A stretch of 64,000 nucleotides of DNA from Pomacea canaliculata (GCF_003073045.1 NC_037591.1:42111883-42175882); one strand, 5' to 3'. Positions 51,480-63,399 are shown, counted from the stretch's first letter. Numbers and translations: made by a program. Notes: generated from the letters alone by a model not told the origin.

Positions 51480-51749
51480 GTAAGGCTTAAAATGAAGCTG
51501 AGTCATTTATCATTCTGCGCATACTCTTGTTGTAGGAGTTGTTTCTTTTTTGTAGGAGCTGTGGGGGAGGAAGGGAGGAGCACAAAAGAATGCGAGATCT
51601 GGTCAGGGGAGGTCATCGAATTGGCATCATTGCACTTTATGACTGACAGTTGCCTCTCTTTTTTCGTCTGTTTATGGCCACGATGGACCATTCTCCACCA
51701 TGGCGGGTGGGTGTGGCCAGGAGGGACCGCTCGGATCTCTAAGTCCTGA

Positions 51750-54590
51750 CCGAGCTGTAAATCACTTTGTTTGGCTTTGGGTGTTGGCCGTCTTCTGTGG
51801 CACTTGACGAAGGTAGGGGAGGGGTAGGGGATGTGGTGCTCACTTAAAGCCAGGTCTGGTGACTTGTCTTGGTTCTAAATTGTCCGCGCTGAGAGCGTGT
51901 CGTCCATCAGGTGACGTCCTTCCCGAGGGGATGTAAACATATGATTACCGGGCACACAATCCACTTCCAGTTCTCCCCCTTCGCGCGCCTCGGTAACAGA
52001 AAGATTTTAAGTACTTTTATGTTACATTATTACACATCGACTGATGGCTTGAAGACCTTCATTGGGAAGTTACAAAACAAAATGTTCCCACCATTCCCTT
52101 TGTAATCTTTTGTTGGTAGACGAGACGGAAAAATAAACACCCGCATTTGAATATTGATATTTAAGTCTTGGTACTGGTTGCAAGGGGAAGTAAATGGATA
52201 GACATGGCAGTCAAGGGCCGCCACTCTCGCCTGTTCTGGGTGATAGTGAGCAGGTCCTGCACAAGATGGCCAGTCCACTTCTACACTTTTCTGAAGCTAG
52301 TTCTTCCTCTGGTCATCACAGACAGGTAGGTATCGTGAAGAACAGAAGGTGTCGGGCCAGGTACCTGGCCAAACTACACTAACGCCGCTTTCTCTTGTGG
52401 CGACTACCCGTGGTCGTGTCTCTGGACATACACGGGGTGGCGTCCATCTTCTTATCCATTTCAAGTTCGGGTAGACTCTGCTTCCTCTGATGCAGTACTT
52501 TTTGTCGTGTCTATTGTGTAGTTATTTTTGCAGCCTAATATTTTTGCGTACAGAATGAAAAAAAAAAATCCGATGTTCATGCAGATTGTTTCTAATGTAG
52601 TGTCTGAGAAAGGTTAGTCACCTTTCATCAAATGAAAGTAACAAAAGAGTTAAAGAACACGCACGGATATAGACTAAAACCTACCTGCTTACAGTGACAA
52701 AAAAAGAGAAACAAAGAATACACAGAGACAGCAAAATAACTCGTGCGGAGTGACAGAAGAAAAAACACACAGAGGCAAGTGACACAGACTTAGGTGGCAA
52801 AGAAAAAAACGCATATAGACACAAATAAACTACATTTGTACATAAAGACAAAAGCACATAAACATGCATGTGTAGATAAAAACATACAAAGAAAATAAAT
52901 ACCTTCACACACACACACACACACAGGCATGGTAGAGAAAATAGAAGGAACACCTGGCACAAACATAGACGAATGCCACTAATGCCCTTACCTTGATAAG
53001 GTTGTGCTGCCTGTCAGCCAGGACTGTGCCAGCTACATCACTTATATATCAGAACACATACCCTCACATATATATACTCCATTGCTGTTTCCTCCCACCC
53101 CCGAGTCACTGCCCCACTCCGTCCTACAGGGGTACAATGGACCCTTCCCCGTTCCTCCGTTGCTGGAGTCCATGATAACACCTGCGAGGTCAGTCACACG
53201 AGGTTACTTCAAATCTTCGCTGTCGTGTCCAGTCATCTGACATTCTCCTTCAGCCGAACTTCTGCACCTGGCTTATTGGAGATTTGCCTGCGCCTCCGGC
53301 ATGAGTAGAATCTACATTCAGAAGAAAATGAAGGAAGAGTACCTCCTGTTTCACCTGACAAGTGGAGGTGATATCTAGAAACGTGGCAGCCAGGCCTCTG
53401 TGAGTGGCTTCAAGCCTTCGGTGGTTTATCTTCTGCTGGATTATATATCTCTTGTCACACTCTTCTTTCTCGCCGAACGTGAGAGGGAAACTTTGTGGAG
53501 TGTAAATAATTGGGAGAGATATCCTGGGCTGCCCCTGTTGCAAGGAGGGAGTAGAGGCTAGGAATGGGATGTGATTAGTAAAATAGTTTGAAAAAAAAGC
53601 AACAAAATCTTAGACTTGTCTGAAATAATTATAGTCTGAAGAGTATCGCATTTTATCTTCTAATAACTCGTTCTCAATCAACATAACTAAGTCATTTAGT
53701 CCTTGTCAAGTCTCTTCATTGCCATTAAAAACTGATGGCCATACAAATGTAAATTGTTGTCAACAGCTTGTGTTATTGTGCACATGAAGTACATTATAAA
53801 CAGCTATAAATATATTAATTCAATTTTATTCGTGCGCTCGATATGTACGCCTTCTGTTCAGTAAAATAAGGTCAACGGTCGATCTGCACTTTCTCTGAGG
53901 CGCCTTCCATTCTCTTGTAATTCCATATCTATTCTTCTTCTTCTCTTTCCTTTTTGTGTGTGTATTGACAGTGTGGGTGTCGTAACTGCATTTGCGACCA
54001 CATATGGATGAATCTCACTCCTTCGCTGCGCCAATCTTTCATTCTGTCTGTCCTTCTGTCACCCCCTCGAGCCTCGCATGCTCAGTGTGATGTTCCGTTG
54101 TCCTTTTGCATTGATCCTACATGGCGAGGGCTCGAGGGCTTTTTTCCCTCTTTAATTAGGATTAGATTTTTTCTCTTTAAAAAAAGAAATAAGACCGCGC
54201 GCCAGAGTTACCACCCCTTAGTCGCTCTTCTGTGATGAGCCTGATGTTTTCTTTACCCTGACAGATGTGTAGACGATGATGATTACAATCGCGACAAGGG
54301 CAGTGCATTCTCTTCCTGCCAACTTTCGTCACTTCCATCAAGCGGAAGGCCGTGAAGATTGTTTCCTCTTTCCCTCCTAAGATTTTTTTTTAAATTTCTT
54401 TTCTTATTTTGTTTAAAATTCAGCATTTTCTTTCCACGCGTTGTTGTTCCGTTGTGGTGGTTTTTTTTTTTTTCTCCTTGGTATTTTATCGTATGTTTAA
54501 AATCTTTCACTGCTGAACTTTGAATATAAATGTTTCCCTCTTCTGTCAAGTGAGCTATTGAGGTATTCCACGACAGCGCCGTGAAAAGTG
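51750..54590. other. gene-poor stretch, no supported gene
   Basis: It contains a short (CA)n tract at about 52908-52925 and AT-rich and purine-rich segments. The longest frames (for example 53250-53543, minus) show no similarity, signal peptide or splice context. I see nothing else. Confidence 0.4.
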
Positions 54591-54593
54591 TGG

Positions 54594-54805
54594 TGATGTC
54601 ACGTGTCCACCTCTGTCATGTCACGTGTCTCTGGGATCTGTGATGTAACGTGTCCATCTCTGTCACGTGTCTCTGTTATATGTCTGAAACGAGCAGAGGT
54701 GTGTCTGGCACGGTTCTGGCGACAAGACGAACGTCACAGATACGTGGTCGTTGGGGTCAGTGATGAACGTCACAAACACGACGTCCTGGGGTCAGTGAGA
54801 GCTTT
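54594..54805. repeat. two adjacent degenerate duplications with CACGTG motifs
   Basis: Block one: TGATGTCACGTGTCC..CTCTG..TCACGTGTCTCTG at 54594-54636 is repeated, diverged, at 54642-54676. Block two: GAACGTCACAGATACG...TGGGGTCAGTGA (54729-54763) is repeated at 54764-54798. Each pair is a local tandem duplication. Together they cluster four CACGTG-like sites. Confidence 0.5.
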
Positions 54806-54809
54806 ATTT

Positions 54810-55545
54810 TTTTCTGATTTTACAGTTGACAAATCTCTCTCAGGGAGGCTCTCAGCCTCTTCCGTTCAAAGTCCTTTCCATGTCCACAAATAACTCTTGT
54901 TCATGTTCCGTTTATTTACCACCTTAGGGGCGACCCATTAAGCCCACCATGCTTTGCATGACAAGATGTTAGTACCGCACAAAAATCAAACTGAGAATAA
55001 TATACCCTGACTTGGAACCATTATCTCCTTCAAGATTATGAAAAGTACAAAGCACGTTTTTCAATAAATAGCTGACCATTAAAAGAGCATCAGTTCCACA
55101 ACCGTAAGTGCTTCCACGACAGATTTAAGGACTTTGAGGAAAGATAACAGTTTAATGAGTTATTTCTTCTAATTACTACTAAACAATGTTTTTCTCCACG
55201 TGATAATGTAAAAGTTTTATTCGAAATTTAAAGCAGCTAAAGATAAGATTAAATTGTTTATACATGTATGTGGTTCAGGTGCGAGCAAAATAATGATTGT
55301 GAGTGGAATGACTAAACTTGGAGAAAGAGGTTAGTAAGGGGATGGTGTGATAAGGATAGCAACTCAGATTGTTGGGTTTAACAAGTGTTTGGCTGGAGGA
55401 GGGGCATACACGAGATAGTCGCTGAAACTGGGGTCACAGGGTCATATCACAACTTGCATTACTGGGTACCTCGCACTCTCTCAGACAAGCACACTGGCAT
55501 ACACATCAACATCAACAACAAACTGGTGTCTCTGTTCAGGCCTGT
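54810..55545. other. no gene seen
   Basis: AT-rich sequence between the tandem duplications and the polyadenylation signal of the minus-strand PFRYamide gene. No supported feature. Confidence 0.35.
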
Positions 55546-55550
55546 CTCCC

Positions 55551-55556
55551 TTTATT
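55551..55556 (-). terminator. polyadenylation signal of the PFRYamide gene
   Basis: Canonical AATAAA on the minus strand, about 72 nt after the proposed stop codon at 55629. It supports a real 3' end there. Confidence 0.6.
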
Positions 55557-55628
55557 AAAGTTCATTCACACCACAATGGCATCACTTGGGCTGAGGCGCA
55601 ACGGTGTGGAACGGCACGAATGACGTCA

Positions 55629-58600
55629 TCAAACGTCCTCCTCCCCGTAGTCCAGGGGCAGGTAATCGTAGGCACTGCAGCAGAAACAGCAAGAAGCGCA
55701 ACAGGTAAAAACAGAATGTTTTTATTTTGAGAAATTTCAAAGCATAGCTCTTGACTATTCAAGGAAATCATCTTTCATCAATTAATCGGCGCAAACTGCA
55801 ACTCTTTGTTACTTTACTCATTGTTCTCGACTTTTGCACTGAGTAGGACAAGTTGCTTATAATTTGCTCTTTTGTAGATTTTTATTTCATTTTGACCCAC
55901 CACCATCACCTTATAGCCACTACTATGATCTTAGAACAGAGACATCAACACCAAACTAAAAAAAAAGAAAGAACAAACTCGAAATAGTCTGGGGCTACTT
56001 ATACCAAACAAACATCAACTTATTGGTTAATGACAGCAGCATGGCTGACAAATCTACAAACGATGCATTTTTAAATAATTAGCAGCCAGAGTCAGGCGCA
56101 CGCACACATTGGAACATTCTGCTTTAAATATACGATTACAAACTACAAGAATACCACATTGACCGTGGGGAGAGGACAGCTTTCCTTGAGAAATCACAAG
56201 GAGCTAGATATGTTTAGATACACGTCAGTCGTCCCTTGAGTGATAACGGTCGTTGAGGGGAAGCACGTGCCACACAGCAGCTGACAAGGACCGAAACTTT
56301 CTTCTGTTTGACGGTTGTCAGCAGCTCCACTCCTTCCCCAATCCTTTCTCTGACCACCCCGGCGTCGACCATCCTCTAAGGTTCCTTGAAGGACAGTTGT
56401 CAAGAAGGTGTCCTGCCTGGTCACATGACCAAACCATAGCCCTTGCCGCTGCTGCTGTCGCGATCCAAGTACTCAAAACAGTTTAACTCTTCAAGCCGTA
56501 CCCCGCTCATGGGATCTCTGCCTTGCCATTGCCACATGAGTTCAAGATGTCTGTCAGTCTTTCACATCTTTCAGTTCTGTTAGTGTCTGCTATCAGATCG
56601 ATGTCTGCAAAGAGTGGGTTACAAATTGGCCTTCCGACGATGGAAATGAAAGTTTGATGATCGTGAAGGGCTTGATGTTGTTTTTAAAAAAAAATGAAAA
56701 AAAAAAAGTCAAACAGCACAGGTGATAGGGGAGACCATTAACAGAAGCCTACTGCCGTAAGTTATCTCCCACATGAAAGTTATCTCCCATTTGTTTATAC
56801 AGCAGTACTGCGCTCCTTGCGATAACTTGGACGAAACCTTCCTCGATGTTAAATTTTCGCATCACATGCCACAGCCCCTCATGCCAGACTGTCAAAAGCC
56901 CTTTCAAAGTCTATGAAGTTCCCGATTTAACCACGATGTAACCGCTTGGAAAGAACTTCCCAGATGATGTAGTCAGCGAACCACTATCAAACCGATGAGC
57001 CAGAAAAGTCAACTTTGACAAAACTATTCCTTCAAAGTGAAATGAAATTAGTTAAAATGAAACAAAAGACATCTCACAGGAGTTGCATTAAAAAGTTCGT
57101 TTCACGTGTGTTTTATATCCAGCCTTATAGTCCTGCATATGTGCAGTAAGAGAAGTACTAAGGCAGCTCCAACTTCTTTCTTTCTTTTGGGATTATCTAT
57201 GTTCATCTAAATTGCACTGTACGTGTGTGTGTGTGTGTGCGCGTGTGCACATTTTACAGGACGTAGAGAAAGCATACGTGCCAGTGATGGCGATGGTGAT
57301 GTTTGTAGTCGTGACAGACTTTCCAAGATCAACCCATGGTCTACTCAACTAGTGGGCAATACCCAGACGCTTTCTTCTATCAATATTTTTCAAAAGAAAG
57401 ACTTGTTAGACACTGGCGCTAATCTCCTCGGATCATTTCGGAAAAGCTCATTTCCTTCGTTCGACCAAAGGGTGAAGACATTGTTCCGGAAAGATAATCA
57501 GAGAAGAATTCCAAGCTGCGGCAGCATCACATGGGATGAACCATCGATTGGCCTGAGAGTCAACATCCACAGAAGCACGCAGGGAATGCTTTGGACAGCA
57601 GGGTTCTCGCTCTCGCTAACAATGACTCCGTATGAATGAAAACAGGATACGAGGCTACGTGAGGGCTTACAGGCGCAAAGCCGCTGACGGATACGAAGCG
57701 GGGCCCGATGACAGTCTCTTGAAGCCGGTTCTTCTGGAAAAACTGTCTCCACTGGCCCTTAGCATGATTAACCTCCAACGCTGATTAGCTTCGTTTAGTT
57801 GTGAGGCCACGCGAGTAGTCTGTCAGAAGAAAAGCGAAGTTGATCGTTTATCGGAGTCTTTGTCCATGTGAGCAGCGCCGTGTGACCGCGGAGAAAGGCT
57901 GCGAGCATCGAAACCAAATTGACTCCCGCCACTGAGGATGGTGCTCCGCACGGGCAAGACATCTTCATCATCTGACGCCCCAACGGTCATCAGGCGAGGG
58001 CGTCACATGCGTTACAGACCTGCGCGCACGGACGAAATGAAGCGATGAAGGAAGAAAGACGTCATCTGGCCTTCCTTTGACCTTTCGGCTTCAACGGCGG
58101 CTTAACAACGTCCACGATGGGACGTGAATCAGGAAGGAAAGAGAGAAAGAAGGAGAGAAAGAGAAAGAAGGAAGAATATGAATCCATGCGTAAAGATTTC
58201 AGCTTCGAAATAAATCCATAGAACTGTGGATGTGTTGCTGTGATACAAGCCAGGCAGCAGCCTCCATCTCGCTAGTACGCATGGGTAAGTTTTTATCGGT
58301 GGAACGCTTTGCTTCAAGAACATTCCGCTCCAGGTAGTCCAACAACACGTGGAGCTGTTTTCAATCACAAGCGATTCAACGAAATATGTCGACCCTAGCA
58401 GATCGAAGTTAATGTCTTCAGGGTTCTGATCCCAGCGTTTGATGGTCCAGTTGTAGTATTTAGACGGCGAAGTGGTGTTTTCTGACTTCAAAGTGAGGAT
58501 CAGAAGACAGAAAAAATCACGTGCAGCGAAGGGCTAAACTTTCTTACGGTGTCTTACTCCCAGGGTAGGTCACATGACAAGTCAGCACAAACTTGATTAG

Positions 58601-61600
58601 GAAATCCGCAGTTCAGGGAATCATTTGCAATCTGCGCGTATCTAGCGACAGAGCAATGACATGGACGACCTACCTTGCAAGAAATAAAAATGATGTTTAT
58701 TAGTTTGAAAAGGATCAGGAGAGCGACAACAAGAGTGGAAGACAGCCAGACCTCCAGACACTCCCCTCTGCAGTCGTCGCTGTTATCAGATCCACATCCT
58801 ACTCACAATGTCCAGCTACAGATGGACGATAAGGGATTGGATGTGGAAATCTTGTTTGTCCCCGTAATTATGTATCTTTTATTCGCAAAAGTTGTAAGAC
58901 AGCAGCGTATCAGTCGATAAATGAAGACAGGAAAAGTTTGAAAGCCACTAGCGAGAAATGGTGTTCTGGAAGAAATAAAACTTTCTATCATCTTCATTCT
59001 TTGTCTGCTTTAGAATGTCCTTTGTGTGAACTGTCTCGTGCTTTCATCTTATTTTCTGGGTATGCATAAAACAGACTGACATAAATTTGTGCTTTGTTGT
59101 GGGATAGCTGTTGAAGTCACAGACACACAGAGGCAGGAAGGTTAGGGAGGGTGCTGGGTCGAAAGACTTTGATAGAGTGAGAGAAAGAAGAAAGCTGAAT
59201 TATATCGTTCTAAAACTTTCTCAAACTTGCGAGTAACTTTTTATATAAAAATTTTATATAAAAATAAGGACAGGCAATAGGTTTCTGCTACAAAATCTAA
59301 CACAGTCAGCTTATTCTTGACCTATGAGAACATTTGCTTGAGTCCAATGTAAGGTGGATGAATAAACCAAAACTCAGTTCATTACCGATGTCATGGCGAG
59401 ATAGTCCTCTCCAGTATCAGATATCTGACTTTCATCACTCGTCGTCTAGAATGAGGCTATTTTGAATAAAAGCTTAAAATCAAAGCTGAATTGTCAAGAT
59501 AAATTGCTTGCTGTGTTTGTACAAGTCTCCAGTGTAACCGGGGTGGTTTGTTGTTTCTCAGAGCCGCAGTGGCTGATGGTATCTCAGTACAGTGATGTGG
59601 ACATTGGCAGTTAGTGTTCACTCTTCTACATCCTCATCGTGTCCAGCATCGTAAAAACTTACATTGGTATTATCTGCCTCATCTCTAGGAGTGAAAACAT
59701 TCTTTAATTGGTCGAGCTATCATCGATTTGCAGTTATGTTATCGTCATCATTTGAGATCTTCTGCGTAGGGAACGCTTTGGAGGAAGGAATAGAGAGAAG
59801 GAGAGAAGAGGGCGCAGAGAGAGAGAGATGAAAGAGAAAGAAAGGAAGAGAAAGAGAGAACGGGATAAAGAAAATGGATAGAATGAATAGGCTGTCTTGT
59901 TCTATGATACCATATCTTTCCCTTTTGACTATCCTAACATTTTTCTAGGAGTAGATGTTCACAAATTAAAGGGAATGGCAAGTGCCCTCGCACGTTTTGC
60001 CTAGAGGATAGATACTGCCTTTCTGAATTATTTCCGCTCATGATTTCAGATTTCTAAACAAATCGTTTACCTACAAATGCATCTATTTCTATTTCCATCT
60101 ACAATTTATGCCTTGAAATAACATATAAACCATTTACAAATTTCGTGTTCGAGGTCCGTTTGATTTACTTTCACAGGTGTGCAACGACCCCGAGATACCC
60201 CTCCCACATAAGAGCCACAAAGGTTAACAAGTAACAAAATAGAGCTTTACCGGGGTTAAAGAGTTTTAAAATTTTGAATTCATTTTTCGTAATTATATTT
60301 CTTACAAGTGTTTTCAATTAGCTAGTGATGTTGTGGAGGCAACTGACTAACTTAGCCACACATTGGCGAGAGAGCTACTTGCGCTTCTGAGCTCTGTATG
60401 TAGCTTCAGTAGACAAAGTAAACGACATTTTCATCATCATCATCATCATTCATCGACAAGCCGCTATTTTTTCAGTCTGTTTACTACGAGCTCCGTAAGA
60501 TTAGTGTCACCAGCCTCCATCTCTCTCGACAAAATATCTACTCTTGTCTGTACATTCGTTCTATCAAGTCTTGATTACTGTAATTCCTTGCTCTCGGGCT
60601 GTCCTGTGCAGCATCTGTACAAACAGTACAGACCTCCACATCAGGTGCTCAAGGTTTATCAGGGTCCATGTCACTCCTCTTTGTTCTCTGTACTGGTATT
60701 CAGTTCATATTGTCTGACGATACTTGTCCTGTTTGTTTCTCTGAACTTCCTTTCCTCCCACATCCCAATCTGAACCCTCCGCTCCTTATCTGACCAGTGC
60801 TCTCTGTCCACTGTCACCTCGGCGATGATGAATGGTCACTGGTTATTTTTAGCTATGATGCAGCAAAGCAGTGGAGGTCCCTTCCCTATAGAACCGAGAG
60901 GTGCTGGTTCGTTACCCGTGTGATGCAGCAAGCTTCCCCAGTCCACACAGCTGTTGGAAAAGGGTAGCTGACTCCACAGAGTTTGCGGGAAAAGTGAGGC
61001 AGTGAAGGCAAGGTCCTGGCATCGTCCTCACGTAAAGCTGACCCCTAGAAAAGTGAGGTCTCTTACACCTCACTCTACAACGGCCTCAAAAGGTTAGGGA
61101 AGGATTTAACTTTTTTACAGGATTTTTAAGCAATGATGAAGCAAAGTAGAAGAGCTCCATTCCATTTTATATCCACCAATGAATCTTTTAAACGTGCGTA
61201 GAAAACACATCTTTTCCGGTAGCACTACTCCTAAACACAGTCCACTACTAACCTAATTGTAATTTTGACATTACATGAATAATCAAATACAAACATCCAG
61301 ACCGGACGCTTTAGTTTGTTTGTAGAGCCATTACCTTTGAATGGCTTCTACCTTTTGTATCAGTATTTGAGTATTCATATGATGTCAACATTACGATTTT
61401 ATTGTAATACTCTCTGGTGTAGGGAGAGATGCTCCTTTGCGCATTGGAGGACGTCTGGGAGTTCAAAGTTCAAACAGTACCAAAAGCCAGAGTTTAGTAG
61501 GAATATCTTTGCTGCTAATCTCCACACTTGTCACTCGCATTTATGTTTGGATGTCACCTCACACCACATCCTCGACTGAGATTTGCACCACAGGCAACTA

Positions 61601-63210
61601 ATGCGATCTTTGCAGCATTTAGCTTAATGCACTGTTTTGCTTGGTGTTCATAATTTCATTAACCATTAATTTTGAATAATTTACAATCGCTGCAACACGA
61701 TTTCCTCTCTTCTGCACCACGTACTCGCGAAAGCTTTTAATGTCCAACTGGCTGGAGTAGGCCAGAGAGGCACGCTCCATGAGACATGATAAATAATTTA
61801 CAACCAGGCCCCACATTTCATCGAAATTATGTCTACCTGTATTTCATATCACATCCATTATTTACCGACTCTAAGTAGAAAAATCAGGAAATTCACCGTT
61901 GCTCTCATGTGCGAGCCGAGTGTTGAACCGTTGGACAGTTGTTCCCGAGTTCTTGTCGTGCAACGGTTACGTTGATCAAAATATAGCTACTATGCGAGAA
62001 CATAAAGCATTATACCCTACCCTTCAGGAATTATCCTGCAATTTTTTTCCTTTAACACCTGGTTTGCATTATTACTGGTTCTCTAGCCACTGGGAGCGGC
62101 AGACATGGGTTTTGCGCACGGTTCCTACATCCCAGCGCAACGCGGTTCGAGGACAAACAAAAAATATTTGATTTAAAAAAAAAGAAGATTGATTTATATT
62201 TTGATAAAATAACCAAACATAAAAAGGATTGAAAAAAATTAACATTTACTGCATTGGTCGGACAACAGTAAAACATTCTAAAAATAGTTACAATATAGCA
62301 AATTAGCTTGTTAATAAGTTTTCTCAGAAGATGATCACACGATGTAAATATTAAAGCAAAATGTGAATATTTTATTATTTTGTGTTATTTGTCTTATTGC
62401 AGCTGCTTGCCTCTCCGTTTTTGTTTGTTTGATGCCGGCGACATCTGCCGGTTGTCGTTTTTAACACTGACACTATTAAAAGCTAAAATGAGAACACATA
62501 CAGTTTGAATTCGTGATCTCTTTCTAACAAACTGTTGATTTAATTTGTATTTTTTATAGTATGAAAAGAGTATTTTTGTGAATAGAATTTTATGCTTTGC
62601 GAGACAATGTTGGTGACCTGAGAATTGCGATCTATTCACTTACCCTCTTTGAAGGTAAAAATATTGTAAAAATATATCTATGACAAGAAAACAACGACGG
62701 AGGAAATGCTCTTCAATGTTGGAATATTTGTTGATTTTCTTGTAGATTTTTACTTGTTGGAGTAAGAAAACAACAAGCACAAACTTTCGATAGACCAATA
62801 GACAATAATTGTCTGCTAAGACAGCAATCACGTTTTTGGAATAAGGAGAGCTGATGACACCAGTAGACCAACTCACCTGTCGCGAAGGTCCAGATCCACC
62901 TCGTCAGGTGCAAAACGCTTGCCGTAGCGGAATGGTTCCTTGGCCTTTCGTGTCCTGGCGGCGCGCTTGCCGTACCGGAAGGGGAAGTTACTCTGGCGCT
63001 TGACGAGCCCCTGCTCCGTGCAGTCACACCCCGCGCCGCCCACCCCGTACAGCAGGCAGTCCCGACGACACTGTGCGTGAGAACGAACGTACATCCCCAC
63101 CGCAGCACTCAGCACCGACAGCAGCACCACACCAGCAGCACCCCGACACTCACCAGACTCCTCATGTCTGCGATAAGGCCAAAGAACCGGAAGTAGATGG
63201 CGGGACGAAC
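55629..63210 (-). CDS. neuropeptide prohormone encoding two PFRYamide peptides
   Basis: Two coding exons are visible. Exon A is 63210-62877; exon B is 55674-55629. Exon A ends GACAG|gtgagt in phase 2 and exon B starts after ctgcag with T, so the join is in frame. Exon A encodes a hydrophobic stretch (VVLLSVLSAAVGMYV), a four-cysteine module CRRDCLLYGVGGAGCDC, then KR-QSNFPFRYG-KR, AARTRKAK, EPFRYG-KR and FAPDEVDLDL. Exon B adds AYDYLPLDYGEEDV-stop. Expected products are pyroGlu-SNFPFRY-amide and (AK)EPFRY-amide, cleaved at KR with Gly as amide donor. The start is unresolved: an ATG at 63173 gives signal-like MRSLVSVGVLLV but in another frame from the peptides. Either one base is missing in this GTG/CTG-rich stretch, or the start lies in an exon further upstream. 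Family not recognised. The 7.2-kb intron is full of LINE debris. Confidence 0.7.
56190..57010 (-). mobile_element. decayed LINE fragment (non-LTR reverse transcriptase)
   Basis: On the minus strand near 56920-56780 the sequence reads like SVWHEGLWHVMRKFNIEEG, and toward the end (56430-56340) WFGHVTRQDTFLTTVLQGTL then EDGRRRGGQRKDW. Both are familiar blocks of reverse transcriptase and C-terminal parts of invertebrate non-LTR elements. The frame is broken repeatedly and the middle is missing. It lies inside the intron of the PFRYamide gene. Confidence 0.65.
57223..58128. other. unassigned GC-richer region
   Basis: A plus-strand frame of 138 codons (57223-57639) starts in a (GT)n repeat and shows no recognisable domain. 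The following 450 bp have near-coding base composition but no consistent frame. It could be decayed repeat or gene debris. I see no gene I can support. Confidence 0.3.
58200..58491 (-). pseudogene. protein-like fragment, perhaps sulfotransferase-derived
   Basis: The minus strand encodes SPSKYYNWTIKRWDQNPEDI, then FDLLGSTYFVESLVIE. After a one-base shift near 58356 an open frame continues with QLHVLLDYLERNVLEAKRS to a stop at about 58198. The order KYYNW...NP..FDL...YFxESLV loosely recalls galactose-3-O-sulfotransferases (..NP..FD...YFDESLV). A pyrimidine-rich tract ending in gtcag precedes it (58475). The match is weak and the frame is broken, so it is a fragment or pseudogene at most. Confidence 0.3.
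58930..60360. other. intron sequence, no gene seen
   Basis: Apart from the purine tract at 59785-59878 nothing recognisable was found. It is probably intron of the minus-strand PFRYamide gene. Confidence 0.35.
59785..59878. repeat. purine-rich (GA)n tract
   Basis: Nearly pure A/G on the plus strand for about 90 bp, with several GAGA runs. A similar shorter tract lies at 58130-58175. Simple sequence, inside the large intron. Confidence 0.8.
60432..61290 (+). mobile_element. decayed LINE interrupted by a SINE
   Basis: Translations give KISTLVCTFVLSSLDYCNSL then LSGCP, the hallmark of CR1/L2/jockey-like reverse transcriptase C-terminal domains, later FSYDAAKQW, and after a 257-bp insertion NESFKRA and KTHLF. 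The order matches ..SFSYxAPKxWNSLP...SFKxxLKTHLF of intact elements. Stops and frame changes show a dead copy. The last part resembles the remnant at 40185-40300. Confidence 0.7.
60873..61129 (+). mobile_element. tRNA-derived SINE inserted in a LINE
   Basis: A B-box-like GGTTCGTTACC (60909-60919) lies near the left end. The body shares several blocks with the minus-strand copy at 39424-39690, including ACTCCACAGAG and GTGAGGTCTCTTACACCTCA. Flanking sequences gctatgatgcagcaaagcag (60852-60871) and gcaatgatgaagcaaagtag (61130-61149) form an imperfect target duplication. The tail is GTTAGGGAAGGATTTAAC plus T-rich sequence. Confidence 0.6.
61300..62870. other. intron sequence, no supported feature
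   Basis: A 65-codon minus-strand frame at 61619-61816 (FREYVVQKRGNRVAAIVNYS) has a helical look but no recognised relative or splice context. The remainder is AT-rich and empty. Confidence 0.35.
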
Positions 63211-63327
63211 CTGAAGACAATGAAAAGCGTCACGTGATAGCAAGGTGACAGATTTGTTCAGATCCTAACCAGTGTTACCTATGAACCTTCGTTAATCTCA
63301 GGTACTATGACATATCGCTATAAAGAT

Positions 63328-63391
63328 CTGGTTTGTTTCGTTTGTTTGTTTGTTTGTTTGTTTGTTTGTTTGTTTGTTTGTTTGTTTGTTG
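63328..63391. repeat. (GTTT)n microsatellite
   Basis: About 15 GTTT units with one C interruption, about 120 bp upstream of exon A of the PFRYamide gene. Confidence 0.95.
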
Positions 63392-63399
63392 TAAAATGG

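Noticed and set aside
51321-51749. 142-codon plus-strand frame
   Set aside because: No similarity, odd composition; only its MDDGGG start with a donor was kept as a weak exon.
55621-55628. Palindromic TGACGTCA near the PFRYamide stop codon
   Set aside because: It lies in the 3'UTR immediately after the stop; a chance occurrence is likeliest.
57223-57639. 138-codon plus-strand frame
   Set aside because: Begins in a (GT)n repeat, no domain, no signal peptide, no splice context.
61619-61816. 65-codon helical-looking minus frame
   Set aside because: No relatives recognised and no fitting splice sites.
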